Source: Leguminivora glycinivorella
Taxonomy: Eukaryota; Arthropoda; Insecta; Lepidoptera; Tortricidae
Length of the DNA: 64,000 nt
Direction: 5' to 3'
Assembly (NCBI RefSeq): GCF_023078275.1
Contig: NC_062987.1
Location: 18,585,772 to 18,649,771, forward strand
Shown: piece by piece, positions 9,237 through 18,669 of the stretch
How the letters are laid out: each line of letters begins with the position of its first letter
Numbering within the stretch: position 1 is the stretch's first letter
Notes under the pieces: generated by a model
What the model was told of the DNA's origin: nothing
The model's database searches: none
What the model saw: only the letters and a program-made list of their open reading frames with translations
Made by a program: the position numbers and the translations under genes

Positions 9237-10450
9237 CACCTAGCGAGAGTCTGTCTAGATGTTGGTCGAGACTCTTCGCTATGAGACCGTTCGCTGAAAC
9301 GACTATCGGGACAATGATCGTCGAATCAACATCCCACATGGCGGTTATCTCGTAAGCCAAGTCTAGGTACTTACTGGACTTGTCCTTCTCGGCTTTCACG
9401 AGATTCTCATCATGGGGGATGGTGATGTCGACGAGTACGGCCCGGCGTTGCGATCGATCTATTATGACAATGTCAGGCTTATTGGCTACAATAGTCCTGT
9501 CAGTGATAATAGATCGATCCCAATAGAGCGTGGCACGACCATTTTCGAGAACTGGCGCAGGTATGTACTTGTAGTACGGTACTTCGCGGTCCACAAGGCC
9601 GTATTGAAGAGCAAGCTGCTGGTGAATGATCCTGGCTACGAGATTATGCCTGTGCAAGTACTCACCATTAGCTAGATGAGAACAACCGGAGATGATATGC
9701 CTGAGTGACTCTCCGGGACGGCGGCATGCCCGACAAATGTCGACCGTACCGTCCTTCAGGATATATTTCCGGTAGTTGTTCGTCATCATAACTTCGTCGG
9801 CAATTGCACAGGCAAAACCCTCGGTTTCTCCGAAGAGGTCCCCGAATCGTAACCAGTTCACCGATGCGAGCAGGTCTACATCGGGTCCCGTGAGGGCCTT
9901 GTAGAACCGCCCGTGTAGCTGCTTGCTCTCCCATACCGCCTTGCGGTCCGCAGTACTTAGTACCACAGGTTTGCGCCAGTTCTCTTTCGCCAAGGAGAGC
10001 GGCGTGAGGTTTCCGTCCACTGCCACCACATCACGATGCATCCCACACTCGTTGTTAAGGAAGTAATTCCTGAGATTGTACACCTCACGGTTGTGGAGAT
10101 TTTTGGCGTTTAGGAAGCCTCGACCTCCGCACTTCCGTGGGATGTACAATCTCATAACAGACGAGCGCGGGTGTAACATACGGTGTGTGGTAAGCAGTGA
10201 GCGGACCCTCCGGTCCAGGGCGTCCAGCTCAGTCTGGGTCCACCTTAGTATGCCAAAGGAGTATGTGATTAGAGGCATTACCCAGGCGTTAAAGGCGCGC
10301 ACTTTGTAGCCTCCTGACAAAAGACTGTTAAGGACTTTTGTGAGCCGACTGAAAAAGCGCTCCTTCACCGACCGTCTAATGCCAACATCCTCAATACCCA
10401 ACGACTGTGACATACCAAGGTACTTATAGGTTTCTGATTCAGAGATAGAT
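9229..10450 (-). pseudogene. R2-superclade (RLE) retrotransposon ORF, C-terminal half
   Basis: An open frame on the minus strand, 395 codons from the first Met (10413) and open upstream to the insertion point at about 10450. It begins in the RT (YKYLG just upstream) and passes through the thumb. A zinc-binding CRAC-x8-H-x4-C motif (C227, C230, H239, C244) follows. It then shows a restriction-like endonuclease signature: PD at 313-314, VDITIP with D329, and KAEKDKSSKY. This arrangement is that of site-preferring R2/R4/Dong-type elements. RT catalytic motifs and the N-terminus are missing. The frame ends in the TAG of the inserted hAT terminus and resumes at 6992. No frameshift is seen within the 395 codons, so the copy is fairly young. 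Confidence 0.85.
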
Positions 10451-10465
10451 CTTTTTTTTTTTTTT

Positions 10466-10536
10466 AATCTTTATTTGGGTAAAAGGCCTTTATCGCTTAG
10501 CGATGATGTCGGCCTCATTGTAATTACATAGTGTGA
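10466..10536 (-). other. 3' UTR of the I-type element, poly(A) signal
   Basis: Between the ORF2 stop and the A-tail. It holds a short hairpin (ATCGCTAAGCGATAA) and AATAAAG 6 bp before the A-run. This marks the 3' end and the minus orientation. Confidence 0.75.
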
Positions 10537-13140
10537 TTAATTTCCACAATTAAACAGTTTTATAATCAGATAATATAACTTAATAGCTTGCCTAGATGTG
10601 GGTTGAGATAGCAAACTATTACAAATGCCCACGTCAATTAGGTTGATTTTGGTTTGCTTAACAAATGCCCTGCGGTCGGCCCCGATCCGGGCACACTCCA
10701 CCAGTGCGTGGTAGGTATCTTCTCTTACCCCACAGCTCGAGCAGTTAGGGGAATCTACTACTCTCATTAGGTGTCCGAACACATTAAGTGGCATGTGCCC
10801 GGATCGCAGTCGCATACTAGTAACAACAAGTTGTCTGTTTAGCTGAGCATCGTAAAACCAGGGTATTTTGGGCGGTTCACTAACCATAGTTTTATACCAT
10901 ATGCCTTTCTCTTTCGACCTCCTATCAAAATGATCCTTCCAAATTTCGTAGCACTTTATTCTGACGTCTCTTAACAAATCAGTAAAGAAAGGCATATAGT
11001 TTACAGATATACCTTCAGTAACCCCAATTTTGGCTAATTTATCGGCGATTTCGTTACCTACGACATTCACGTGTGATGGAACCCATTGGAATTGTATATT
11101 CTTGCCGCTACTTAAAAGCATTAAATATATATCCAAAGCAGTGTAAGCTACGGGGAGACCTCGTTCACCAGAGGTGCATCGAGCTAAATGCTGTAGTGCG
11201 CTCTTCGAGTCACTGAGCACTACAAAGTTCGTTCCATCACATGACTGTATATATGAGAGCGATTCTGTAATTGCGAATAGTTCTGCCGCCATGATAGAAG
11301 TCTTATTGTTTAAGTTGAAGGCTGCTGTTATATTAGATTGAGAATCGTAAAATGCCGCACCAACCGCATCTCCTATTTTTGACCCATCAGTGTAAATTTG
11401 AATATACCCATTGTATTTTTCCCTAATGGCTTCCATAGTCTTCCGCAGCAAGTCCTCTGAACTATAGTACTTTTTAGGACCCTCGACATTGTTTACAGTT
11501 AGGCATATCTGTGTTTTAATATTTATGTTTGTTACCCACGTGGAGAGTGAAAACATTTCTAGTATACGAGAACGCTGAATTGCTTCATTCTGCAACTCAT
11601 TATGTACTATCACTAATAGCGGCTTTTTTTTGGCATTCCAATATACACTACGGAGGCATGCAGACGCAAGGTCAGCTATGATGGAAATAATCTGACTATT
11701 TACTATCGATTTTGCCTTTAACCAAAATTTTGATGCAAGGTATTTTCTTCTAACTGACAGCGGTGGCAGACACAATTCTGATTCCATGACGTGTATTGGG
11801 CTGGTTTTTATAAAGCCTCCGACCACCCTCATAGCTTGGTTCTGGACCTTATCTAGCTTATTCAAATTGGTTTTAGAACTGTTATCAAAAAGAAAGCTTG
11901 CGAATTCTAATCGACTGCGGATAATCGAAATATATAATCTTCTTAAATGTATAGGGTGGACCCCCCAAGAAGATCCTGCCAAAACTTGGAACACATTTAA
12001 AAATTTTGTCAGTTTCTGACACATGTCGTTAATTTGCTTGTTCCACCGTAAAGATTGGTCTAGCCATAGTCCTAAGTATTTAACTGCGGATACGTTTTCT
12101 AGCCTAACCTCACCTATGCTTATTTCGACTTGACGTCGTGTCCTACCTCTGGAAAAAATACAAACTTTGCTTTTATTTGGGGATATTTCTAAACTAACAT
12201 CTTCCAAAAGTTGTGTCATTTGGTCCAGAGCTCTTTGAAGTGTTAACGTCATAAATCTTAGATTTTGTCCCGATACGTATAGCACAAAGTCGTCAGCGTA
12301 TTGCGATATGTATACATTATTTATTCTCTTACAAATGTCAGAAGTAACTATGTTAAATAGGATCGGAGACATCGGGTCCCCCTGTGCTAGTCCTACCATC
12401 GTCCACCTTGTGATTAGGTTATTTCCGGTAGCTTCTGCGATAGATATATGACGCTCTTTCAAAAATTCCCATATATATTTACATATAGATGACCCTACTC
12501 CCTCTGCGTCTAGTTTTTCCACAACTGATCTAACGTTAACGTTATTATATGCGTTATCTATGTCGACAAAGCAAGCTATAGTTTGTTGTTTATCGGTATA
12601 CCCTAATTGAATATGTGTAACAAGACGAACTAAATTGTCCAGACATGACTGGGTTCTGCGAAAACCTATGGTATTTATAGAAAACAAACTCTTACTTTCG
12701 AAGTACCATTCTAGTCGTCTAGTTATTATTGTATGTAGAGTTTTGCAAATACAAGATATGAGAGATATGGGTCTTAATGATGCGATGTCATTGAGGTCTC
12801 TGCCTGGTTTAGGTATTGCAATAACTTTAATGTCGCGCCACTGCACAGGTACTTTTCCTTCACTTAGGAGCCTATTGAACATGTCGACTAAAAATTGTTT
12901 ATCCGGAAAGTTATATAACATCGAGTAAGAAACGTCGTCGATTCCCGGTGCCGTGTCATTTTTCTTTATGGTATTACTCAATTCTTGAATTGATATAGGC
13001 GCTTCAAGTTGTGGGTTTTTGGAAGAAAAAACGGGATCGTGTGGCACTACATAGTCAGGTGTTAATCGAGTAAGAAATTGCTCCGTTTTTTCGTAATCTA
13101 AAGAATTGCCTGCTGTTTTGTACCCTTTTAACCATTTCAT
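10537..13140 (-). CDS. ORF2 part 2: reverse transcriptase and RNase H
   Basis: 867 codons from an internal Met. The frame is open upstream to about 13330, so the true ORF continues from the endonuclease part. RT motifs in order: IPKPGRD (109-115), LRPISL (122-127), GFRRTQSCLDNLV (159-171), FVDIDNAY with D193, GLAQGDPMSP (250-259), YADD at 281-284, and KYLGLWLD (354-361). RNase H residues are D585 (YTDGS), E620 (AAELFA), D644 (LSDSKSAL) and D700 (NEIADKLAK). A C-terminal CCHC (C800, C803, H811, C816) completes it. All catalytic residues are present. The product would copy its RNA at a nicked target. No stop or frameshift is seen within this part. Confidence 0.9.
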   Translation of the reverse strand: MKWLKGYKTAGNSLDYEKTEQFLTRLTPDYVVPHDPVFSSKNPQLEAPISIQELSNTIKKNDTAPGIDDVSYSMLYNFPDKQFLVDMFNRLLSEGKVPVQWRDIKVIAIPKPGRDLNDIASLRPISLISCICKTLHTIITRRLEWYFESKSLFSINTIGFRRTQSCLDNLVRLVTHIQLGYTDKQQTIACFVDIDNAYNNVNVRSVVEKLDAEGVGSSICKYIWEFLKERHISIAEATGNNLITRWTMVGLAQGDPMSPILFNIVTSDICKRINNVYISQYADDFVLYVSGQNLRFMTLTLQRALDQMTQLLEDVSLEISPNKSKVCIFSRGRTRRQVEISIGEVRLENVSAVKYLGLWLDQSLRWNKQINDMCQKLTKFLNVFQVLAGSSWGVHPIHLRRLYISIIRSRLEFASFLFDNSSKTNLNKLDKVQNQAMRVVGGFIKTSPIHVMESELCLPPLSVRRKYLASKFWLKAKSIVNSQIISIIADLASACLRSVYWNAKKKPLLVIVHNELQNEAIQRSRILEMFSLSTWVTNINIKTQICLTVNNVEGPKKYYSSEDLLRKTMEAIREKYNGYIQIYTDGSKIGDAVGAAFYDSQSNITAAFNLNNKTSIMAAELFAITESLSYIQSCDGTNFVVLSDSKSALQHLARCTSGERGLPVAYTALDIYLMLLSSGKNIQFQWVPSHVNVVGNEIADKLAKIGVTEGISVNYMPFFTDLLRDVRIKCYEIWKDHFDRRSKEKGIWYKTMVSEPPKIPWFYDAQLNRQLVVTSMRLRSGHMPLNVFGHLMRVVDSPNCSSCGVREDTYHALVECARIGADRRAFVKQTKINLIDVGICNSLLSQPTSRQAIKLYYLIIKLFNCGN

Positions 13141-13319
13141 TTTATTCCAGAGTTGACTACTAGAAACTGTACTATCAATACTATTGCAAAATTTTTTAAA
13201 GGATTCTGCGGCCGCTTTCCTTATTAGACGCTGTGTCTCGGCAGTTTTTTGTTTATAGATACTTAAATTAACCGGAGTGGGATTTCTTCTGAGTTGTGAT
13301 AACGCCTGCCTACACAGAC

Positions 13320-14258
13320 TTAGATAGACTTAGATAGGTCTGGAGTCCAGTATGGTTTACTTTTAAACGTACGAGTAGGGTCTGTGCAAATTTTGATTAG
13401 AGGAATAGATTCCTCAGCCGCTAAGTTAATATATTTTAAAAACGTGTCATACATTAGCTGAGGATCTGCCGAATAGTTTCCATTTTTAATGAGTTCCATC
13501 AACGTGTCCCTATATTTAGTCCAATCCGCCTTTTTAAAATTTCTTTTTTGTGATTGGATGTTAGTCCGTTGTATTTCGGTAGATATGAAAACCATTAAGT
13601 GGTCACTACCTAAACTCTCGTTAAACACAGTCCAAGAAAATCGGAGTGCAATATCTGATGTTGCAAATGTAATGTCAGGTGAGCTTGTCAACCAGTTGTC
13701 CAAAACCATTTTACCCCAAGTGGCTTCACCATTATTAAGCGACACATAATTATACTCGGTCGCGGCATCATATATTTGTAAGCCCCTGCCATTACTCTTG
13801 CACGACCAGTTAGGATAATGTCCATTAAAATCACCACATATTAATGTTTTACTACACCATTTCGAAAATAACATTTTCCAGTCATCAGTTGTAGTGGCAA
13901 CCCTAGGCGAGCAATACACAGCTATGATATTTTCCAAGTACGAACAGTTTAAAATCTTAATACACAGTGTTTCTATACCGCCATTACGTAAACTAAATCT
14001 ATATACTTGCGCTCGAATAGATGGATGAATTATAATAGCTATTCCTCCGTATGAGTCATCGCGGTCATGTCTGAAAATTTTATACGGTCCAATTTTTAAA
14101 TTACTCTTTGGCTCCAGCCAAGTTTCCGATATGACACATACGTGTATTTTTTCTCGTAGTAGTAAATTTTCAAGGGCTAAAGCTTTAGGTCTTAAACTTT
14201 GCGCATTCCACTGCAAAATGTTCAACTTCAAATTTTTACTTTTGCGACTATTTTCCAT
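13320..14258 (-). CDS. ORF2 part 1: AP endonuclease domain (frameshifted)
   Basis: 312 codons forming an apurinic-type endonuclease that nicks target DNA for target-primed reverse transcription. Visible motifs: LNILQWNAQSL (12-22), SETWLEP (catalytic Glu), YGGIAI, VYCSPR, GDFNGHYPNW (Asp and Asn), SSPDITF and SLGSDHLMV (Asp-His pair). The start ATG at 14258 overlaps the ORF1 stop by 11 bp. The frame closes at 13320-13322. A different frame then stays open into the RT, so ORF2 is broken by one frameshift. At the break a 10-bp unit GACTTAGATA occurs twice in tandem (13317-13326, 13327-13336). Removing one unit alone would not restore the frame. Confidence 0.88.
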   Translation of the reverse strand: MENSRKSKNLKLNILQWNAQSLRPKALALENLLLREKIHVCVISETWLEPKSNLKIGPYKIFRHDRDDSYGGIAIIIHPSIRAQVYRFSLRNGGIETLCIKILNCSYLENIIAVYCSPRVATTTDDWKMLFSKWCSKTLICGDFNGHYPNWSCKSNGRGLQIYDAATEYNYVSLNNGEATWGKMVLDNWLTSSPDITFATSDIALRFSWTVFNESLGSDHLMVFISTEIQRTNIQSQKRNFKKADWTKYRDTLMELIKNGNYSADPQLMYDTFLKYINLAAEESIPLIKICTDPTRTFKSKPYWTPDLSKSI

Positions 14259-15771
14259 AACCGGTTAACATCTCAACAATACTTTTTAAAATAGGCCACT
14301 CAGACATAAAATCCACTACTACGATAACTAACCACTCAATGCAAGTTTTAATAATATTTTTAATTTTTTCATGCATACTAATGTTTTTTAAAAATAAAAT
14401 TTCTTTTAAACGACTTAACAACTCACTGAAATAAACTTTGCGCTCGTTGTTTACTTGATCGTTTTCCTCGTTATCAGCTGGTCTCTCTGGAATGTGGTCG
14501 GCCGGCCGGTCGTACTGTTGCCGCTCATTTTTGCTGATGCTGCTACTTACGTTTCTGTGGGCCGTTCGGTTGCCGGGCGGTGACTTAGGACGTTTAAGCG
14601 CTTGGGAAAACGAAGATAAGATAGGAACGTATTTATGGGTGTTTGTTTCTTCTAAATCTAGGTCAAAGAAACTATTTTGTGTATTTACTTGAAATGTGTG
14701 TTCCTGTGTGTTATTACCGCTATGGTTCTCCTTATGAACGTGTTGTGCTGGCTCGATGTAAATGTTGCGAGCAGCCCGATATGTGTAGTTGAACTCCGCC
14801 ATTAGTTCTCTGATTTTTTTTTCTTTTAAATAAAATGGGCACGATCTATTTAATGCCATATGATTCCCTTTGCAGTTAACACATTGAAATATCTCAACCT
14901 CACAATTTTCATGCTGACCGCCGCACTTAGGGCAAATAACATTTCGGGATGAACATCTGGCTTTAGTATGTCCGAATTTCCAGCATTTCGAACACTGGGT
15001 GGCGGGAAATATGAAAGGTTCGACCTTGACTCGTAAGTTGTCTATGTTTACGTATGCAGGCAGTTGCGCTCCAGCAAATATAACTTTGGCAACCTCACTG
15101 GGCACCCATTTATTGCCTTCTCCTCTCCTCTGTAATCGTTTAGCAGATACAATTTGAACATTGCTAGGGCTAGAGATATCCCTAAGTATATCGCTGTCCG
15201 TTAGCTCCAAGTCAACCCCCCTTATAATACCATAAGACATTTCCACTTCCGTAGCTCGTTGGATTTTCCATTCCTTCTTTTTAAACTCCTCACAGTCAAT
15301 TACTTTTTTTGCATAGGTTTCGTCAGGAACCTCCAGTTTTAGTTTGTACTGATTTATGTATTTAATTTTTTTAATCTTGAACAAACCGGCAATTGTAAGT
15401 AACTTGGCGATAGCAAATTGTTTCGGTAACTTTTCACTGCTCGAAAGAAATAATTCTATCGTCTCCTTCTTAGGCTTTTTAAGTTTTTCAGCTTTTTGCC
15501 ATCCTGGTTCTTGCTCATCCTCATCCTGTCTTTCTCGTTTCAATAACCTTTCATTCAAGTTTTCTTCTGTTTCCTCCTGATTTTCTGTTTCTCCATCGAA
15601 TCCTCCATTATCTTCTGTTGATGTCGACTTCTGCGGTATTTCATCTACTATGTGCATTCGGCTACGCACACTGTTGGTTAAACGTGACGAGCTGTAAATC
15701 AAAAAAAAAATAAAAAAACCTACCCACTGCGCCATGTAAAATTTGTATTGAGACGGATGAGTAAATAACAC
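14248..15771 (-). CDS. ORF1: zinc-knuckle RNA-binding protein
   Basis: Up to 507 codons. The first 38 residues are hydrophobic and unlike the rest, so Met39 (MHIVDEIPQK) is a likelier start. An acidic, E/Q-rich stretch (50-90) and a basic segment (91-102) precede a globular part. Zinc knuckles follow: CSKCWKFGHTKARC (C260, C263, H268, C273), a CPKCGGQH unit at 280-290, and CVNCKGNH to C311. The Ser/Pro/Asn-rich tail is variable. Such proteins coat the element RNA and form the particle. The stop codon TAG overlaps the ORF2 start in ATGGAAAATAG, a common coupling in this superclade. The ORF is intact. Confidence 0.85.
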   Translation of the reverse strand: MLFTHPSQYKFYMAQWVGFFIFFLIYSSSRLTNSVRSRMHIVDEIPQKSTSTEDNGGFDGETENQEETEENLNERLLKRERQDEDEQEPGWQKAEKLKKPKKETIELFLSSSEKLPKQFAIAKLLTIAGLFKIKKIKYINQYKLKLEVPDETYAKKVIDCEEFKKKEWKIQRATEVEMSYGIIRGVDLELTDSDILRDISSPSNVQIVSAKRLQRRGEGNKWVPSEVAKVIFAGAQLPAYVNIDNLRVKVEPFIFPATQCSKCWKFGHTKARCSSRNVICPKCGGQHENCEVEIFQCVNCKGNHMALNRSCPFYLKEKKIRELMAEFNYTYRAARNIYIEPAQHVHKENHSGNNTQEHTFQVNTQNSFFDLDLEETNTHKYVPILSSFSQALKRPKSPPGNRTAHRNVSSSISKNERQQYDRPADHIPERPADNEENDQVNNERKVYFSELLSRLKEILFLKNISMHEKIKNIIKTCIEWLVIVVVDFMSEWPILKSIVEMLTGYGK

Positions 15772-15784
15772 AAGCTGGTTTTTT

Positions 15785-15880
15785 TATACTATGTCGGTGG
15801 CAAACAAGCGTACGGCCCGCTTGATGGAAAGGGGTCACCGTAACCTATGGACGCCTGCAACTCAAAGAGAAGGACAGAAT
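15785..15880 (-). repeat. Dispersed retroelement fragment (GTCGGTGGCAAACAAG family)
   Basis: Shares TCGGTGGCAAACAAGC, CGGCCCGC and ACGCCTGCAACTC with 33925-34080, 38940-39150, 51395-51520 and 51551-51669. The copy at 38940-39150 ends in a long A-run, so the family is retrotransposed with its 3' end at this motif. It directly abuts the 5' end of the I-type element. Confidence 0.7.
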
Positions 15881-15969
15881 CATTGTTCATCTACCGACAC
15901 AAGAAAGTATATAATTATATATGACACGAAATTCTCCATACAAACTCACCCCCCCCCCCCCACCTTTTT

Positions 15970-16090
15970 TGGGAACTGAGGGAAGGGGAGAGAAAGAGAC
16001 AAAAAGTAGCCCATGTCACACTTCATCCCGTGTAAGACGGACAAACAAACATACACAAATTTAACACTTTAATAATATTAGTATGGATAA
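15970..16090 (-). repeat. Dispersed repeat, AATATTATAAATGGGAAAG-type family
   Basis: Minus-strand relative of copies at 20385-20565 (-), 22380-22560, 31250-31400, 34830-35065 and 45590-45685. Shared marks are CTACTTTTTGTCTCTTTCT and TTGTCCGTCTT. It carries a poly(C) run at 15949-15961. The stretch 16100-16380 has nothing assignable. Confidence 0.65.
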
Positions 16091-16425
16091 GAACTTTACA
16101 CTCTAAGAGGGTATATTCTTGTCACATGACAGTTTCACCCAATAATTGCGCCAGTTTTGCCCACATTGACCTTATATCAATTTATCGATCGCTCGCAAGC
16201 ACGTGGCTTGCATATTCATAGAGATATGCAGAATGCGTCTTCACGCCCGCCTGCTTTGGAACCACAATGTCGTGTTGACCATATGCTGAGTAAATAGACG
16301 GTCTACTTTATTAAATGAAAAGAAAATATCGTTAAGTCTTTATCTAAATTTAAAACTAGGGACAAATTATTGGACGCGTCACACGGACGCGGCTGACGAC
16401 CGCTGATAAGTAGTAATAGTAGTAG

Positions 16426-16560
16426 TATACTTTATTGCACAGAAGAAATTACAAGTACAGTGAATAATTATAACGGTTATGTACAAAAGCGAGCTTATCC
16501 CTTTAAGGGATCTCTTCCAGCTAACCTTAGAATAACTGGGAGAGGAAAATAGGAAATGGT
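16426..16560 (-). mobile_element. LINE 3' UTR fragment
   Basis: On the minus strand: GCTGGAAGAGATCCCTTAAA, GGGATAAGCTCGC and then GCAATAAAGTAT. The same 3' UTR occurs at 33375-33510 and 60850-60990, each ending with AATAAA and a short repeat tail. Confidence 0.65.
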
Positions 16561-16577
16561 AGACAAACACAACTAAA

Positions 16578-16785
16578 GTAAATAAATAAATAAATATTGG
16601 GGACACCCTACACAGATCAACTTAGCCCCAAACTAAGCAAAGCTTGTACTATGGGTACGATATACATACTTAAATAGATAAATACATACTTATATACATC
16701 CATGGCATCCATGACTCAGGAACAAATATCTGTGCTCATCATACAAATAAATGCCCTTACCGGGATTCGAACCCAGTGCATCGGC
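16578..16785 (-). mobile_element. tRNA-derived SINE, 5' truncated
   Basis: Matches the full copy at 43480-43735. The body contains ATGAGCACAGATATTTGTTC and ends in an (ATTT)n tail on the minus strand (16578-16595). The B-box arm GGGTTCGAATCCCGG is present at about 16757-16771, but the 5' half of the tRNA head is lost near 16785. The following 16790-16985 is unassigned and moderately GC-rich. Confidence 0.8.
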
Positions 16786-16987
16786 ATATAATATACAAAG
16801 TACATATCAACATAAGTGTGCACAGTCTTAAAACATCCAGCGCGCCAGATGACATTCGGACGTCCGTGCGCTCAAGGCCACGTCCACGGCTTACGTCCGA
16901 TAGTTTGCACAATTCAGTGTATATTCACTATTTAGATCGCGGCAGTGGACGGGATCCGCACAACGCGTCCCATAATTAGTTCCTAGC

Positions 16988-17080
16988 TTAACGGCCCGGC
17001 CACGACATTGGTTTGCGCGACAGCGGTAAGCGGAAGCCATACGTGCGAATGAAAAGTCCCATCGCTGTGTCACTCAGGCC
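16988..17080 (+). mobile_element. Deleted copy of the CACGACATTGG MITE
   Basis: Contains the left half of the element that is complete at 17121-17268 (CCACGACATTGG, GACAGCGG), then ends at AGGCCTTAA without the right arm. Confidence 0.6.
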
Positions 17081-17120
17081 TTAACACATATTGTTAGGTC
17101 ACTCGAGCCGCGCCGCGTTA

Positions 17121-17268
17121 AGGCTCAACCACGACATTGGTCTATGCGCGACAGCGGTGAGCGGCAGCCATACATTGGAGCGAGACACATCAGCGATGGA
17201 ACTTTTCATTCGCACGTATGGCTGCCGCTCACCGCTGTCGCGGTTAGACCAATGTCGTGCCTGGGCCG
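17121..17268. mobile_element. 148-bp MITE, TTA target duplication
   Basis: Inverted arms of about 55 bp around CACGACATTGGTC and GACAGCGGTGAGCGGC. TTA flanks both sides (17118-17120, 17269-17271). The 3-bp TTA duplication and size suggest a PIF/Harbinger-type nonautonomous element. Confidence 0.75.
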
Positions 17269-17271
17269 TTA

Positions 17272-17400
17272 GTGCGTTTTCATATTATCCGATCCGATAT
17301 GTAGGACAGATATCCTATTACATTTAAGCCGCCATCTTTGATTTTTGCTATTGAAATCCGTCCTACATCTGATACCGGATCGGATCATGTGAAAACGCAC
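17272..17400. mobile_element. 129-bp MITE GTGCGTTTTCA, TA-flanked
   Basis: Ends GTGCGTTTTCA and complement, with an internal inverted pair ATCCGATCCGAT. It is flanked by TA on both sides and abuts the previous MITE. A truncated relative lies at 33835-33910 (shared AAGCCGCCATCTTTGATTTT). Confidence 0.75.
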
Positions 17401-17636
17401 TAAATCCATTACTTTCATTACACTTCAAGCTTACACGAGCCGTTACTGACATTTATTACTTTTGAGTGACTTGAGTGACACCGGACACTCAAACTCTGAA
17501 GGGCATTATTGACCTTGATTACTATTGAGTGACACCACACACTCAAAGTTTGAATCAATCTAAATTGATTACGATTAGTAAGCGAGTTTCCTTTTAGACC
17601 GATTCTGTTTTGAAAATTTTAGGTATGTAAAGGTAC

Positions 17637-18658
17637 AGCGGGGCAAATCTCGACTGACAATTGTAACTAATCCATTTTTAGGGTTCCGTACCTCAAAAGG
17701 AAAAAACGGAACCCTTATAGGATCACTTTGTTGTCCGTCTGTCCGTCCGTCTGTCAAGACCCTTTTTCTCAGGAACGCGTGGAGGTATGAAGCTGAAATT
17801 TATATCAATTACTCAGGTCTACTGTCCCTTGAAGCTGTGAAAAAATCAAACTTCTAAGCCAACGCAATCAAAAGATTCAGCCGTTTATGCCGCAAATTTT
17901 CGACACTTGCAAGGGAATCAAAACCTACAGGGTGCTTCCCGTGAACTCAGAATCTTGAAATTTGGTACGAAGCAACGCCTTATAGCATAGATAAAGGAAA
18001 AATTACGAAAACCATAAATTTTTAGTTACATCACATAATATATTTTTTTTTAATAATTTTAACCTTACTACCCATTTCCTCATAAACGCGTAGAGGTATT
18101 AAATTGAAATTCATACCAAATACTCAGGTCTATAATACCTTTAAGCTGTAACAAAATCAAACTTCTATGTCAACGCAATCAAAAGAAACAGCAATTTAAG
18201 CTTAGCTGCATATTTTGAAACTCGCAAGTACTCGCAAGGGAATCAAAACCTAAAGGGTACTTCCAGTCGACCTAGAATCTTGAAATTTGGCATAAAGCAA
18301 CGTTTTATAGCACACATAAAGGAAAAATTCCGAAAACCTTAAATTTTTAGTTACATTACAAAATATATATTTTTTAATAAATATAAACTTATTACTTTTT
18401 TCCTCATGAACGCGTAGAGCTATCAAGTTGAAATTCATATCAAATGCAGGTTTGTACGGAACCCTCGGTGCGCGAGTCCGACTCGCACTTGGCCGGTTTT
18501 TTTTTCATTATTACACTATGATGTTGAGTTCTACATGTATCCACTGAACACGTCTACCATATACAACCGGTAGGCACTCTATTTCATAACGCAAACATTG
18601 TAAAACATGTAAAAAATAGACCAGTTCCATTTGCCCCCAGTCGGGATTTGCCCCGCTG
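17637..18658. mobile_element. TA-flanked element CAGCGGGGCAAATCTCGACTG
   Basis: Terminal inverted repeats of about 21 bp, starting CAGCGGGGCAAATCTCGACT, flanked by TA at 17635-17636 and 18659-18660. A related copy is at 53422-53749, and a right end alone is at 30270-30305. The interior is mostly a separate nested repeat (17681-18505). TA duplication suggests a Tc1/mariner-type nonautonomous element. Confidence 0.75.
17681..18505 (+). repeat. GGGTTCCGTAC...CTTGGCCGG dispersed element, internally duplicated
   Basis: Begins GGGTTCCGTACC and ends GCACTTGGCCGGTTTTT, with GTCCGTCTGTCCGTC near the left. Two consecutive versions of the interior (about 17760-18010 and 18063-18330) show an internal duplication of about 300 bp. 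It is related to, but distinct from, the GGGTTCCGTAG family at 23505. No coding is seen. Confidence 0.65.
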
Positions 18659-18669
18659 TACCTTACTTG

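Larger units (their letters stand above)
10451..15780 (-). mobile_element. Nearly complete I-superclade non-LTR retrotransposon
   Basis: On the minus strand it has, in order, a zinc-knuckle ORF1, an AP endonuclease, a reverse transcriptase with RNase H, and a 3' UTR of about 70 bp with AATAAA. It ends in a poly(A) of about 14 (T-run at 10451-10465). An RNase H after the RT together with an APE endonuclease places it in the I/LOA/R1 superclade. The 5' end is taken near 15780, where another dispersed repeat starts, and no target duplication could be matched. It lies in the R2-like ORF, whose upstream part is not found beyond 15780, so a deletion or rearrangement accompanied or followed insertion. 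Confidence 0.85.

Noticed and set aside
15640..15720. Splice acceptor upstream of ORF1 (T-run then TTTACAG on the minus strand)
   Set aside because: It looks like an acceptor, but non-LTR elements are not normally spliced there and no donor is identifiable. More likely chance in the 5' UTR.
10451..15780. Endogenous retrovirus or LTR element
   Set aside because: There are no LTRs, protease or integrase. APE endonuclease, a poly(A) tail and overlapping ORFs show a non-LTR retrotransposon.
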